In this document: positions 16,023-22,559 of the stretch, piece by piece
Layout: each line of letters starts with the position of its first letter
Numbering within the stretch: the stretch's first letter is position 1
Assembly: GCA_964460075.1 (NCBI GenBank)
Contig: CAYWPC010000030.1
Location: forward strand, 1 to 22,559
Source: JAMBLL01 sp964460075
Lineage (GTDB): Bacteria > Actinomycetota > Acidimicrobiia > Spongiisociales > UBA5794
Direction of reading: 5' to 3'
DNA: 22,559 bases
The notes under the pieces: generated by a model
Told to the model about the DNA's origin: nothing
The model's database searches: none
Seen by the model: the letters and a program-made list of their open reading frames with translations, nothing else
Program-made: the position numbers and the translations under genes

Positions 16023-17291
16023 TCAGGGGCAGAGTTGGCGCCATGCGTCGAGGTCGAAGCGTTTCCTCATCGACGAAAACCCGAGCGCAGTCGTGGTCGG
16101 GCAGAACGTGCTCGTCTTGAGTCCGTACTCAACATGGAACACTGCCTTGCCGGCGTTGATGAACACCTTGAGCAGACCACACTCTTGGTATTCGGCGCAC
16201 TCCTCGTTGATCGCCCAGTCGAAGAACGGCTCAAGGGCGGCAGCCTGCTCAACATCGTTCTTCAAGCCGATCGATAGGCCCCTCGCATGTGCAGCGTCGG
16301 CGAGAAAACGGTTGTAGGCAAGCTGGTCCGCGGCAGTGAGCGGGAACCCTGAGTTGTTGCTATAGCCGTCGACGTTGTCAGCTTCGACGCCGTCGAAGCC
16401 CTTTGCTCGGCACAGGTCGAGCCTGGCTTCCATGATCGGGCCGAGTATGTCAATTCGGCGGATGTCGAGCCACCGCTCACCTGGCCATCCGTTCGGGTTT
16501 CCGAGAACGGATGCGGGGAAAGCGTCAGAATCGGGCCGGAAATCCTCCCAGCTGCCCGCGCTGAGGTAGCACACCACGGCGCGGCCGCGGTTCTTGAGAT
16601 CATTGATCACCGACGCAGGCGCTTCGAACAGGTCGATGTCGAACATCTGGGCATCGACGGTGGTGTCGATCCTGCCAGAGAGCTGCCACTGCCAGGTCAC
16701 GCCGGGCTGGGGACGCCACAGACCAGATGTGAGCCCTAGCGGTACGGTCGTGGATGTTGTGCTCGGCGGGGTGCTCGTTGTGGGCGCCACCGATGTTGTG
16801 GTGGTGGATGTTGTGTTNNNNNNNNNNNNNNNNNNNNNNNNNNNNNNNNNNNNNNNNNNNNNNNNNNNNNNNNNNNNNNNNNNNNNNNNNNNNNNNNNNN
16901 NNNNNNNNNNNNNNNNNGTGGATGTTGTGTTCGGCGGGGTGCTCGTTGTGGGCGCCACCGATGTTGTGGTGGTGGATGTTGTGTTCGGCGGGGTGCTCGT
17001 TGTGGGCGCCACCGATGTTGTGGTGGACGGTGTCGTGTTTGTGGCGGTCGGCGGCTGCACGGTTGTTGGTGCGCTCGCCGTCTCCGGTGACGTCAGCGTC
17101 GTTGACGAGGTCGAAGACGGTGCGGTCGGTGCGGTTGCAGGTGAGGTCGATTTCGATATTGGAGCCGTCGCTGCCTCTGTCAACTGTTCGGCATCGACCT
17201 CGCCGGTCGAGGTGCACCCGGCCAGCATCAAGCCGACAGCACCAGTGATTCCCATCATGATCCACCTGTTGGGGAGGTGTGATCGTTGCAT
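16023..17291 (-). CDS. Lipoprotein glycoside hydrolase of the GH114 (endo-alpha-1,4-polygalactosaminidase) type, interrupted by an assembly gap
   Basis: Predicted surface-anchored glycosidase. The N-terminus at 17291 gives a basic region, a hydrophobic stretch and the lipobox LAGC (Cys26), so it should be lipidated and held outside the membrane. A Thr/Ser/Pro-rich linker follows, built in part of 18-residue repeats and broken by 100 N. The last 237 residues form a GH114-like TIM barrel: WQWQLSG, FDIDLFEAP, VCYLSAGSWEDFRPD, GFDGVEADNVDGY and GLSIGLKND. The acidic residues in DGVEADNVD are candidates for catalysis. The family cleaves alpha-1,4-linked galactosamine polymers, and a related (GH166) domain sits in PelA. 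The open frame reaches 17351, but 17291 has GAGGGG ahead of it. The gene points away from a glycosyltransferase/deacetylase cluster, which fits a role in trimming the same polymer. The linker length is unknown. Confidence 0.82.
   Translation of the reverse strand: MQRSHLPNRWIMMGITGAVGLMLAGCTSTGEVDAEQLTEAATAPISKSTSPATAPTAPSSTSSTTLTSPETASAPTTVQPPTATNTTPSTTTSVAPTTSTPPNTTSTTTTSVAPTTSTPPNTTSXXXXXXXXXXXXXXXXXXXXXXXXXXXXXXXXXXNTTSTTTTSVAPTTSTPPSTTSTTVPLGLTSGLWRPQPGVTWQWQLSGRIDTTVDAQMFDIDLFEAPASVINDLKNRGRAVVCYLSAGSWEDFRPDSDAFPASVLGNPNGWPGERWLDIRRIDILGPIMEARLDLCRAKGFDGVEADNVDGYSNNSGFPLTAADQLAYNRFLADAAHARGLSIGLKNDVEQAAALEPFFDWAINEECAEYQECGLLKVFINAGKAVFHVEYGLKTSTFCPTTTALGFSSMRKRFDLDAWRQLCP
16750..17025 (-). 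repeat. 54-base tandem repeat encoding an 18-residue Thr/Ser/Pro linker unit
   Basis: Copies start at 16750, 16804, 16918 and 16972 (plus strand), all beginning GTGGATGTTGTG, with exact 54-base steps except across the run of N. The coded unit is NTTSTTTTSVAPTTSTPP. One more degenerate unit precedes it in the protein (NTTPSTTTSVAPTTSTPP). Copies differ by one or two bases, pointing to recent slippage or recombination. Being in frame and multiples of three, copy changes would alter linker length only. Confidence 0.9.
16818..16917. other. Assembly gap (100 N) inside the tandem repeat
   Basis: Exactly 100 undetermined bases, the usual placeholder size. The repeat start before the gap (16804) and after it (16918) are 114 bases apart, which is not a multiple of the 54-base period. 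The real missing length should be 54k minus 14 (for example 40, 94 or 148). Confidence 0.95.
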
Positions 17292-17740
17292 CTTCCCCTC
17301 GATCCGTCGTCCCACGGACTCTTGCCACACGAGCATACCGGTCGCTTCCAATAACTGATGTGCCGGATGCGCAGAGTGGGGCGACGCATACTCTCGTGCG
17401 GCTGGGGCTATTCGGCGTAGTCACTCGACCGGTGCGAGCATACGCACACGGTCTGCACACGCTCCACCACAATTTTCGTGAAAACAAATGGTGAGAGCGA
17501 CTAGAGTCGCGTTCTAGGAAGGCATTCGCTGGCGGATTTTCGAGTTCACCGCTACAGCGTTGCATGGGGGAATCGGAACTGACTCGGGGGGATCTTGAAT
17601 ACGCTCGGTATGCGCCGATGGGCGGCGGGCTCCGCTTATCGCTACCGCGAATGTACAGCTGAATGTACAGATGTACGTCCGCGCACTCATCTACATAACT
17701 ACGTACATCGTGCCAGCTGCAGCACCGCGATAGTCGGTCG
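17292..17740. promoter_or_regulatory. Divergent intergenic region between the GH114 gene and the exopolysaccharide-like operon
   Basis: About 449 bases without a credible gene between two divergent transcription units. It holds two near-palindromes, TTTTC-GT-GAAAA (17473-17484) and GCGACT-AG-AGTCGC (17497-17510), whose centres are 25 bases apart. A cluster of ATGTAC motifs lies near its right end. It must carry both promoters. GATAGT at 17729-17734 is a weak -10 candidate for the right-hand operon; no clear promoter was found for the left-hand gene. Confidence 0.6.
17649..17709. promoter_or_regulatory. ATGTAC-repeat cluster, probable operator
   Basis: GAATGTACAG occurs at 17649-17658 and again at 17661-17670, a 12-base direct repeat. 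GATGTACGT (17670-17678) overlaps the second copy and is matched by its exact inverted complement ACGTACATC at 17701-17709, with 22 bases between. Four copies of the core in 61 bases, in both orientations, about 30-90 bases before the operon start, look like a binding site for a dimeric regulator. The regulator is unknown. Confidence 0.5.
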
Positions 17741-17749
17741 GTGGCGCCG

Positions 17750-19231
17750 ATGACACAGGCATTGAGCGACGACCGTACGACGACTCGGACGGATCGAGCC
17801 GGGGACGAGAGTCCTCAGCTCATCACGTTTCCGATCTTTACGGACAGGCGGAGTAGCCACCCGATCGATCGGCTGTCTCGTGAACTGAATGAGGCGTGCA
17901 CCACAGCCGTTGCCGCGCAACAGATTGCTGCGCTACTCGAGGCCGAGGGCCTCAACGACCGAATTGTTCAAGATCGGTTCGCACGCTCTGGGGTCTTCAC
18001 GCTCGCAGTCGATCTGTACAGCCGAGTCCCGTTGCGCACATCGAGTAACCCGCCTGACGAGACCGCCCAGGACTCGATCGGCACGCAGCGATCACCATTG
18101 GCGCTCATCATGCGCGGACCCATCTATCTGGTTCCTGTGCTGTTCTTCATCGCTGCAGGGGATCTCCTGCAACGTCAGCAGATGCTGTGGGTGGGGCTGC
18201 TCGCTCTCCTCCTTGCGTGGGCTTGGAACCAGGGGTTCGGTGCGCTCGTCCATCGCCTCCTTGGCCGCGGCAACCTTCCTGGCGCCTATCGGCTATCTCG
18301 ATTGTCGCTGGCGTCGGGGACGACGATCATCCCGTTCACGGTCTGGGCGATTTCCGTTGCCGAATTCGGAGACGGTTCAATCATTCTTTTCGCGGCAGGA
18401 CAGACCGCCTACTTGATTGCTGCGGCAACACTGCTCACCTTTGGGAAGGATCGCCTCTTGATCCTCGTGCTTCTCCCTGGCGTTGCCGTCGTGCTTACCT
18501 CGTTCGTGTTCTCCTCCGTATCCGATCGGGCTGTCGTCATCGCAACGATCCTGACCCTGTTACTCGTTGTTTTCGCAATGTTCTGGGTTTCCAACGACGG
18601 GAACCGGGTTCGTGTCCCGAGATTGACCAGAGTCGACCTGTCGATCGCCGGCCTCCACGCGGTGCTCGGAACCGTCTGGGCGATACTGATAGGGCTCGCG
18701 GGTTTCAGCATCATCGAATCTCGCGGTGTCGTACAGATCGTGAGTCTCGCAGCCGCGCCGATGGTGCTCTCCATGGGGTTGGCTGAGTGGCTGCTGCTTC
18801 GCCTCCGGCGTGAGATCCGGGCACTGTTGATCGCAACGGACAGCCCAACAGAGTTCGCCAGGCTGGCACGTCAGACGTTCGCGCGGTTGACCGGCGTGTT
18901 TGTAGTGGTGCTGACGGTGCTCGCGACGGTGATAGGAATAGGTGCGTATCTCTTCGGAGCGCTCGAGGGTCCAGGGATCCTTCTTGCGTTCGCCTTCGTC
19001 TGGCTGGGAACCGCGTTTTTCGCCGGTCTTGCGCTCGTGTCGATGGGACAGATCTCTATTCCGCTATCCGGCTCGATCTATCTGGCGGTCGTAATGGTGT
19101 TCCTCCTTGCCACGACATCGTATGGATCGCTCGGCGCAGCCGGCATGTACGCAGTTGCGTGTTTCGTCCTGTGTGCCGGACTGCTCACAGCGGCTTCCAC
19201 CGTTGTTTCTAAAGCCGTGGTGCATCGATGA
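17750..19231 (+). CDS. Polytopic membrane protein with about 12 segments, candidate exopolysaccharide exporter
   Basis: A 493-residue protein I cannot name with certainty. The first 115 or so residues are cytoplasmic-looking and polar. They include a helical, conserved-looking stretch (DRLSRELNEACTTAVAAQQI) that ends near SGVFTLAVDLYSRVP. From about residue 118 on there are about 12 hydrophobic segments, ending at the C-terminus. That topology resembles PelG, Wzx or MATE-type transporters, and the gene sits directly before a PelF-type glycosyltransferase, where PelG would be expected. The sequence does not begin like the PelG I remember, so PelG itself is not claimed. The ATG at 17750 is used; GTG at 17741 in the same frame would fit a leaderless start after GATAGT. 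Neither has a Shine-Dalgarno. An 82-base gap with a hairpin separates it from the next gene. Confidence 0.7.
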   Translation: MTQALSDDRTTTRTDRAGDESPQLITFPIFTDRRSSHPIDRLSRELNEACTTAVAAQQIAALLEAEGLNDRIVQDRFARSGVFTLAVDLYSRVPLRTSSNPPDETAQDSIGTQRSPLALIMRGPIYLVPVLFFIAAGDLLQRQQMLWVGLLALLLAWAWNQGFGALVHRLLGRGNLPGAYRLSRLSLASGTTIIPFTVWAISVAEFGDGSIILFAAGQTAYLIAAATLLTFGKDRLLILVLLPGVAVVLTSFVFSSVSDRAVVIATILTLLLVVFAMFWVSNDGNRVRVPRLTRVDLSIAGLHAVLGTVWAILIGLAGFSIIESRGVVQIVSLAAAPMVLSMGLAEWLLLRLRREIRALLIATDSPTEFARLARQTFARLTGVFVVVLTVLATVIGIGAYLFGALEGPGILLAFAFVWLGTAFFAGLALVSMGQISIPLSGSIYLAVVMVFLLATTSYGSLGAAGMYAVACFVLCAGLLTAASTVVSKAVVHR

Positions 19232-19242
19232 GCGGCCTGTCG

Positions 19243-19261
19243 CTCGATCGAAGCGATCGAG
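19243..19261 (+). other. Perfect stem-loop in the gap between the membrane protein and the glycosyltransferase
   Basis: CTCGATCG and CGATCGAG are perfect eight-base arms around AAG, 12 bases after the upstream stop and 53 bases before the next start. There is no T-run. It could set the expression ratio of the two genes (partial termination or RNA end protection). Confidence 0.4.
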
Positions 19262-19313
19262 GAAGAGACTGCACGGTTACCAAGAGTGATTTCCCAACGA
19301 TCGGCGGTAGCGA

Positions 19314-20792
19314 ATGAAGATTGCACTCATCACAGAAGGTACGTACCCCTATGTGCACGGCGGGGTCAGTGTCTGGTGCGATCGCCTGATACGAAAGCTG
19401 CCAGATGTCGAATTCGCGTTGTACGCCATTGCACCCGCCGCCGACCGCGCCCCGGTGTGGGAGATGCCTCCGAATGTCTCATCGCTTGAAGCCATCGATC
19501 TCGAATCCACGATTGGCCGAAGTTTCGATCGTTACCCGATGCAGGACCAACAGAGGTTCCTTGAGGCATTCGACGCGTTCCTCGTCGCGACGCTGCGAGG
19601 CCCTACCGGTAACGAGGGCGAATTCCTCGTAGCGCTCAGGGTGTTGTTCGAAGCGACCCGCCACCTGCCGATCGGCGTCGGCGTCCGCTCGAGTGAAGCG
19701 TTCGAACTTGTTCGCAGTCGTTGGACGGAGCGCCGTGTGGGAGACCGGCTCGATGAGATGGGTGTGCCGAGCCTCTTCGACGTCCTAGAGGTCACGTCGT
19801 CACTCGGTCGATTCCTCAAAGCGTTCCAGGTCGTTCCCAACGGAGATATCGCCCACACGACGGCCAACGGGCTGAGCTCGCTCACAGCGCTAGCCGCCAA
19901 GTGGACCCACGGCACGCCGTGTCTCCTGACCGAGCACGGCATATATCTGAGAGAGCGATACCTCGAAGCTCAAAAGTCGGGGCTAGGGGACCGAGTGAAG
20001 GCATTCCAGCTCCTCTTCTTTCGAAGGCTCAACGACGCAATGCTGCAGATGGCCGACGTCATTTCCCCTGTCAGTAATTACAACAGGCGGTGGGAACTTG
20101 AGACGGGTGCCAACAGCGATCTCATTCAGACGATCCACAACGGTGTCGAGCCCGCACTGTTCCCTCCACTCGACACGGAGCCGGACGTGCCGACGATCTC
20201 GTGGATCGGGCGGGTCGATCCGCTCAAGGATGTTGTGACACTCATCGAGTCGTTTGCTCGAGTGCGCCGCGTGATTCCCAACGCTCGCCTGCGACTTTTC
20301 GGCCCTGTGCCAGGAGGAAACGAGGGCTACCACGCCGAGTGCCTCAGGGCGATCGCCAGCAACGGCCTCGGAGACTCCGTCACGTTCGAAGGATTGATAT
20401 CGCGCGTGTCGTTGGCGCATGAGGCTGGCCACATCGTGGTGCTGTCGAGCATCTCTGAAGGATTTCCCTTCACCGTCCTCGAAGCGATGATGTCGGGAAG
20501 GGCAACGGTATCTACCGACGTCGGTGGCGTCGCAGAGGCCGTTGCAGACGCAGGACTCCTCGTGCCGCCCCGAGATCCCGATGCCATGGCAACAGCGCTC
20601 ATCCGGCTGCTCAAGGACGACGGCCTTCGCCGCGAACTTGGTGCGGCTGCCCGAAAGCGGGCGCTCTCTCTGTTCACACTCGACCAGATGGCGGGGCGAT
20701 ACCGCGAAGTGTACGAGGCGCTGGCCGCACGGCCTGCGCCGCTCGAAAAGATCCCATTGGAGCTGCTGAATGCAGCAGGAGGTAGCTCATGA
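19314..20792 (+). CDS. pelF: PelF-type GT4 glycosyltransferase
   Basis: Cytoplasmic GT4 (GT-B fold) glycosyltransferase of 492 residues. In Pel systems PelF polymerises the exopolysaccharide from UDP-sugars (thought to be UDP-N-acetylgalactosamine). The opening ALITEGTYPYVHGGVSVWCD is the PelF hallmark, and the following DUF3492-like region runs to about residue 285. The C-terminal domain (about 290-470) has WIGRVDPLKDVVTLIESF and the retaining-GT E-x7-E motif in SEGFPFTVLEAMMSGR (Glu382, Glu390), then STDVGGVAEAV and GLLVPPRDPDA. There is no signal peptide or membrane segment. No Shine-Dalgarno is obvious before the ATG. The stop overlaps the start of the deacetylase-like gene as ATGA. Family assignment is strong; the sugar used is inferred from relatives and neighbours. 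Confidence 0.85.
   Translation: MKIALITEGTYPYVHGGVSVWCDRLIRKLPDVEFALYAIAPAADRAPVWEMPPNVSSLEAIDLESTIGRSFDRYPMQDQQRFLEAFDAFLVATLRGPTGNEGEFLVALRVLFEATRHLPIGVGVRSSEAFELVRSRWTERRVGDRLDEMGVPSLFDVLEVTSSLGRFLKAFQVVPNGDIAHTTANGLSSLTALAAKWTHGTPCLLTEHGIYLRERYLEAQKSGLGDRVKAFQLLFFRRLNDAMLQMADVISPVSNYNRRWELETGANSDLIQTIHNGVEPALFPPLDTEPDVPTISWIGRVDPLKDVVTLIESFARVRRVIPNARLRLFGPVPGGNEGYHAECLRAIASNGLGDSVTFEGLISRVSLAHEAGHIVVLSSISEGFPFTVLEAMMSGRATVSTDVGGVAEAVADAGLLVPPRDPDAMATALIRLLKDDGLRRELGAAARKRALSLFTLDQMAGRYREVYEALAARPAPLEKIPLELLNAAGGSS
20777..20783 (+). promoter_or_regulatory. Ribosome binding site of the deacetylase-like gene
   Basis: AGGAGGT lies five bases before the ATG at 20789, inside the end of the glycosyltransferase gene. 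It is the strongest Shine-Dalgarno in the window and shows that this gene is translated independently as well as coupled. Confidence 0.7.
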
Positions 20793-22559
20793 ACGTATGG
20801 AGACGTGTGCTGACGATCGTGCTGTCGCTGTCGATGCTTGTCGGCATCGGCCTCGGACCGGGTGCCGCGAGGAGCGATGCGTCCCAGCCGGCACGCATCG
20901 ACCTGCGCGTACTGCTGATAGCAAATGGCACCGGTAGCCCATCATATGACGCCTGGGTTGCGCTGCTCACACGTGAAGGTGTTCCGTTCGACGTGTTCGA
21001 CGCCTCCACCTCGACGCTGACGGCGGCGGTGCTCAGTACCGATGATCGCGCCTTCTACGAGGCCGTCGTGTGTGCCACGTCGTGTGGCGCCGATCTCGGT
21101 TTCGCCTCTCCTGAGTTGGCGGTGCTCGATGCGTTCCAAACGACGTTTGGCATTCGGAGGGTCAACGCCTTTGCCTTCCCAGGGACGGTGTTCGGCCTGA
21201 ACGCCGGCACGGCGGGCTCTGACCGTGGTGGCGACACGCTCAGCGTGACGGCAGCAGGCGCATCCGTTTTCCCCTATCTCGTTGGTACGGTGCCGATCGA
21301 CGACTTCAGTTTCGGCTACTACAGCACCGTTGCGGACCCAGCCCTGCACACGACGTTGGTGTCGGGGCCTGGTGGCGCTTCGGTGGTTGGCATCTACAAC
21401 AACCCGGCGGGCTTCGAGGAACTCGTCATGACCGTCGACGCCAACGAGTACCAGATGCAGGCACTGCTCCTCGGCCACGGTCAGCTCAATTGGGTCACAC
21501 GAGGCATCTATCTGGGTTACAGCAGGAACTATTTCAGAGCAACCGTTGACGATATTTTCATGGCGACCTACCGGTGGGACACCGTCAACAACAACACCCC
21601 TGGCGACGACCCGCTCATTTCTGGAGGCGGTGACCCACCGTTGCCAACGATCCGTATGGTCGCCTCGGACGTGACTCGTGCCATCAACTGGCAGGCGACG
21701 ACGGGGATGCGATTCGAGTTCGCTTTCAACGCGGCAGGCAGCGACGACGCCGTCGCCGCGCTTGGTGGGCCGGATCCACTCACTGCGGAACTGCTCGCAC
21801 AGAAGGCGCAGTTTCGCTGGATCGACCACACCTACGGTCACATGAACCTCGACGGTAGATCTCAGGCGTTTATCGAGAGCGAGCTTCAGGCGAACGCCGA
21901 CTTCGCCGTCGCCAACGGAATTCCCTACGACTCTAGGGAGCTCGTCACCGGTGGGCACACCGGACTTGGAAATCCGGTGATGCCTGACGTCTTGACTAAC
22001 TTCGGAGTCGAGTGGATCGCGGCGGACAACTCGCTGCAACCAAACCAGTACTCGATCGGGCCGGCTATCACGGTTCCCCGGTACCCCTCGAACGTGTATT
22101 ACAACGTCGGTACTCAGGCGGAGCTCCTCGACGAATACAACTACATTTTCAACATCAACGAGGGTTGTGTGAATACGTCGACCACAACGTGCAACAACGG
22201 TGCGGTGACGTGGAATCAGTATGTCGATAGCGAAGTGTCGATCATGTTGCCGCAACTACTCGGGAACGATCCGCGCCCCCACTACGTCCACCAGGCGAAC
22301 CTCGCCGAGGACGGGACGTTCTATCTCGTGTTCGACGAAGTTCTCAACAGGTACAACCAATACGTCTCGGTGGGGCTTGTCCAGCCGACACTCACCGAGT
22401 CGGGCCAGATCATGCAGCGTGCGTCGGCTTGGGGGAGTGCCAAAGACGGTGTGACAGCCTATGTGCAAGCAGGATCGCTGTACATCTCCGCGCCGAGTGC
22501 CGTGCAAGCTCCGATCACAGGTATCCCATCAGGGGAACTGTACGGAGGTGAGCGGTCCG
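20789..22559 (+). CDS. Secreted polysaccharide deacetylase-like protein (PelA/Agd3 type), 3' end beyond the window
   Basis: Partial gene; 590 codons are open with no stop. The N-terminus has a Sec signal peptide (MNVWRRVLTIVLSLSMLVGI, then small residues to about 30). Residues 35-330 form a beta-rich region I cannot assign; its start (DLRVLLIANGTGSPSYDAWV) resembles a Rossmann-like strand-turn. The region from about 330 on holds DHTYGH (His347, His351), the H-[ST]-x-x-H metal-binding motif of CE4-like deacetylases, then TGGHTGLGNP (His390) and YPSNVYYNV. These resemble PelA's deacetylase domain and the fungal galactosaminogalactan deacetylase Agd3 (CE18). A CE4-style TFDDGP motif is not seen, so the catalytic Asp is not identified. 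It follows the PelF-type gene by ATGA overlap and would act outside the cell on the exported polymer. The end of the protein is unknown. Confidence 0.72.
   Translation, partial: MNVWRRVLTIVLSLSMLVGIGLGPGAARSDASQPARIDLRVLLIANGTGSPSYDAWVALLTREGVPFDVFDASTSTLTAAVLSTDDRAFYEAVVCATSCGADLGFASPELAVLDAFQTTFGIRRVNAFAFPGTVFGLNAGTAGSDRGGDTLSVTAAGASVFPYLVGTVPIDDFSFGYYSTVADPALHTTLVSGPGGASVVGIYNNPAGFEELVMTVDANEYQMQALLLGHGQLNWVTRGIYLGYSRNYFRATVDDIFMATYRWDTVNNNTPGDDPLISGGGDPPLPTIRMVASDVTRAINWQATTGMRFEFAFNAAGSDDAVAALGGPDPLTAELLAQKAQFRWIDHTYGHMNLDGRSQAFIESELQANADFAVANGIPYDSRELVTGGHTGLGNPVMPDVLTNFGVEWIAADNSLQPNQYSIGPAITVPRYPSNVYYNVGTQAELLDEYNYIFNINEGCVNTSTTTCNNGAVTWNQYVDSEVSIMLPQLLGNDPRPHYVHQANLAEDGTFYLVFDEVLNRYNQYVSVGLVQPTLTESGQIMQRASAWGSAKDGVTAYVQAGSLYISAPSAVQAPITGIPSGELYGGERS

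Noticed and set aside
16750..17025. A possible CRISPR array or satellite from the regular repeats
   Set aside because: The units are contiguous, in frame and code for a Thr-rich linker; there are no unique spacers.
16594..17358. Plus-strand open frame through the repeat region
   Set aside because: It mirrors the minus-strand lipoprotein, which has a lipobox and a GH114 domain; a Val-rich product made of the repeat complement is not credible.
17750..19231. Naming the membrane protein PelG
   Set aside because: Topology and position fit, but the N-terminus differs from the PelG I remember, so only a functional suggestion is given.
20942..22255. A 437-codon open frame on the minus strand opposite the deacetylase-like gene
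   Set aside because: The plus-strand frame has a signal peptide, a strong ribosome binding site and family motifs; the minus-strand product looks like a low-complexity shadow rich in Arg and Val.

Overview
The window looks like a chromosomal piece of an uncultured, moderately high-GC Actinobacterium, perhaps of the class Acidimicrobiia. This is inferred from the serine biosynthesis enzyme with a long C-terminal regulatory region, the Gram-positive-type DapE, indirect Gln-tRNA synthesis by GatCAB, and a gene neighbourhood in which gatCAB, serA, and an FAH-family gene next to gltX lie near each other. From memory, Mycobacterium tuberculosis has a comparable cluster. No tRNA, rRNA, CRISPR array, transposase or phage gene was seen.

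Layout. 1-1197: end of a respiratory locus, with a Rieske iron-sulfur protein and a membrane-anchored cytochrome c that carries an unusual His/Asp-rich tail. 1231-1632 (minus): small membrane-anchored hypothetical protein. 1694-4712: tight lysine/diaminopimelate operon dapC-dapD-dapE. 4824-8039: gatC-gatA-gatB. 8102-13184: serA, pgpA, an S9-family peptidase and ilvE. 13200-15994: hotdog thioesterase, FAH-family enzyme and gltX, the last two overlapping by four bases. A hairpin at 15977-16007 separates this housekeeping block from what follows.

16023-22559 is the most interesting part. A lipoprotein glycosidase of the GH114 (polygalactosaminidase) type is transcribed leftward. Across a 449-base intergenic region with repeated ATGTAC motifs, three genes run rightward: a 12-segment membrane protein, a PelF-type GT4 glycosyltransferase, and a secreted protein with a His-Thr-x-x-His deacetylase-like motif that runs off the window. 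These enzyme classes together match the logic of Pel (bacterial) and galactosaminogalactan (fungal) exopolysaccharide synthesis: polymerise, export, deacetylate and cleave a galactosamine-type polymer. I propose a compact Pel/GAG-like locus without recognisable pelD, pelE or pelB inside the window.

Expression signals. Several genes (dapC, gatC, pgpA and the small minus-strand gene) have a TACC(G/A)T hexamer 6-8 bases before the start codon and no Shine-Dalgarno sequence, which suggests leaderless mRNAs. Others (cytochrome c, dapD, the S9 peptidase and the deacetylase) have clear ribosome binding sites. A 100-base run of N at 16818-16917 lies inside a 54-base coding tandem repeat, so the true length of the glycosidase linker is unknown.
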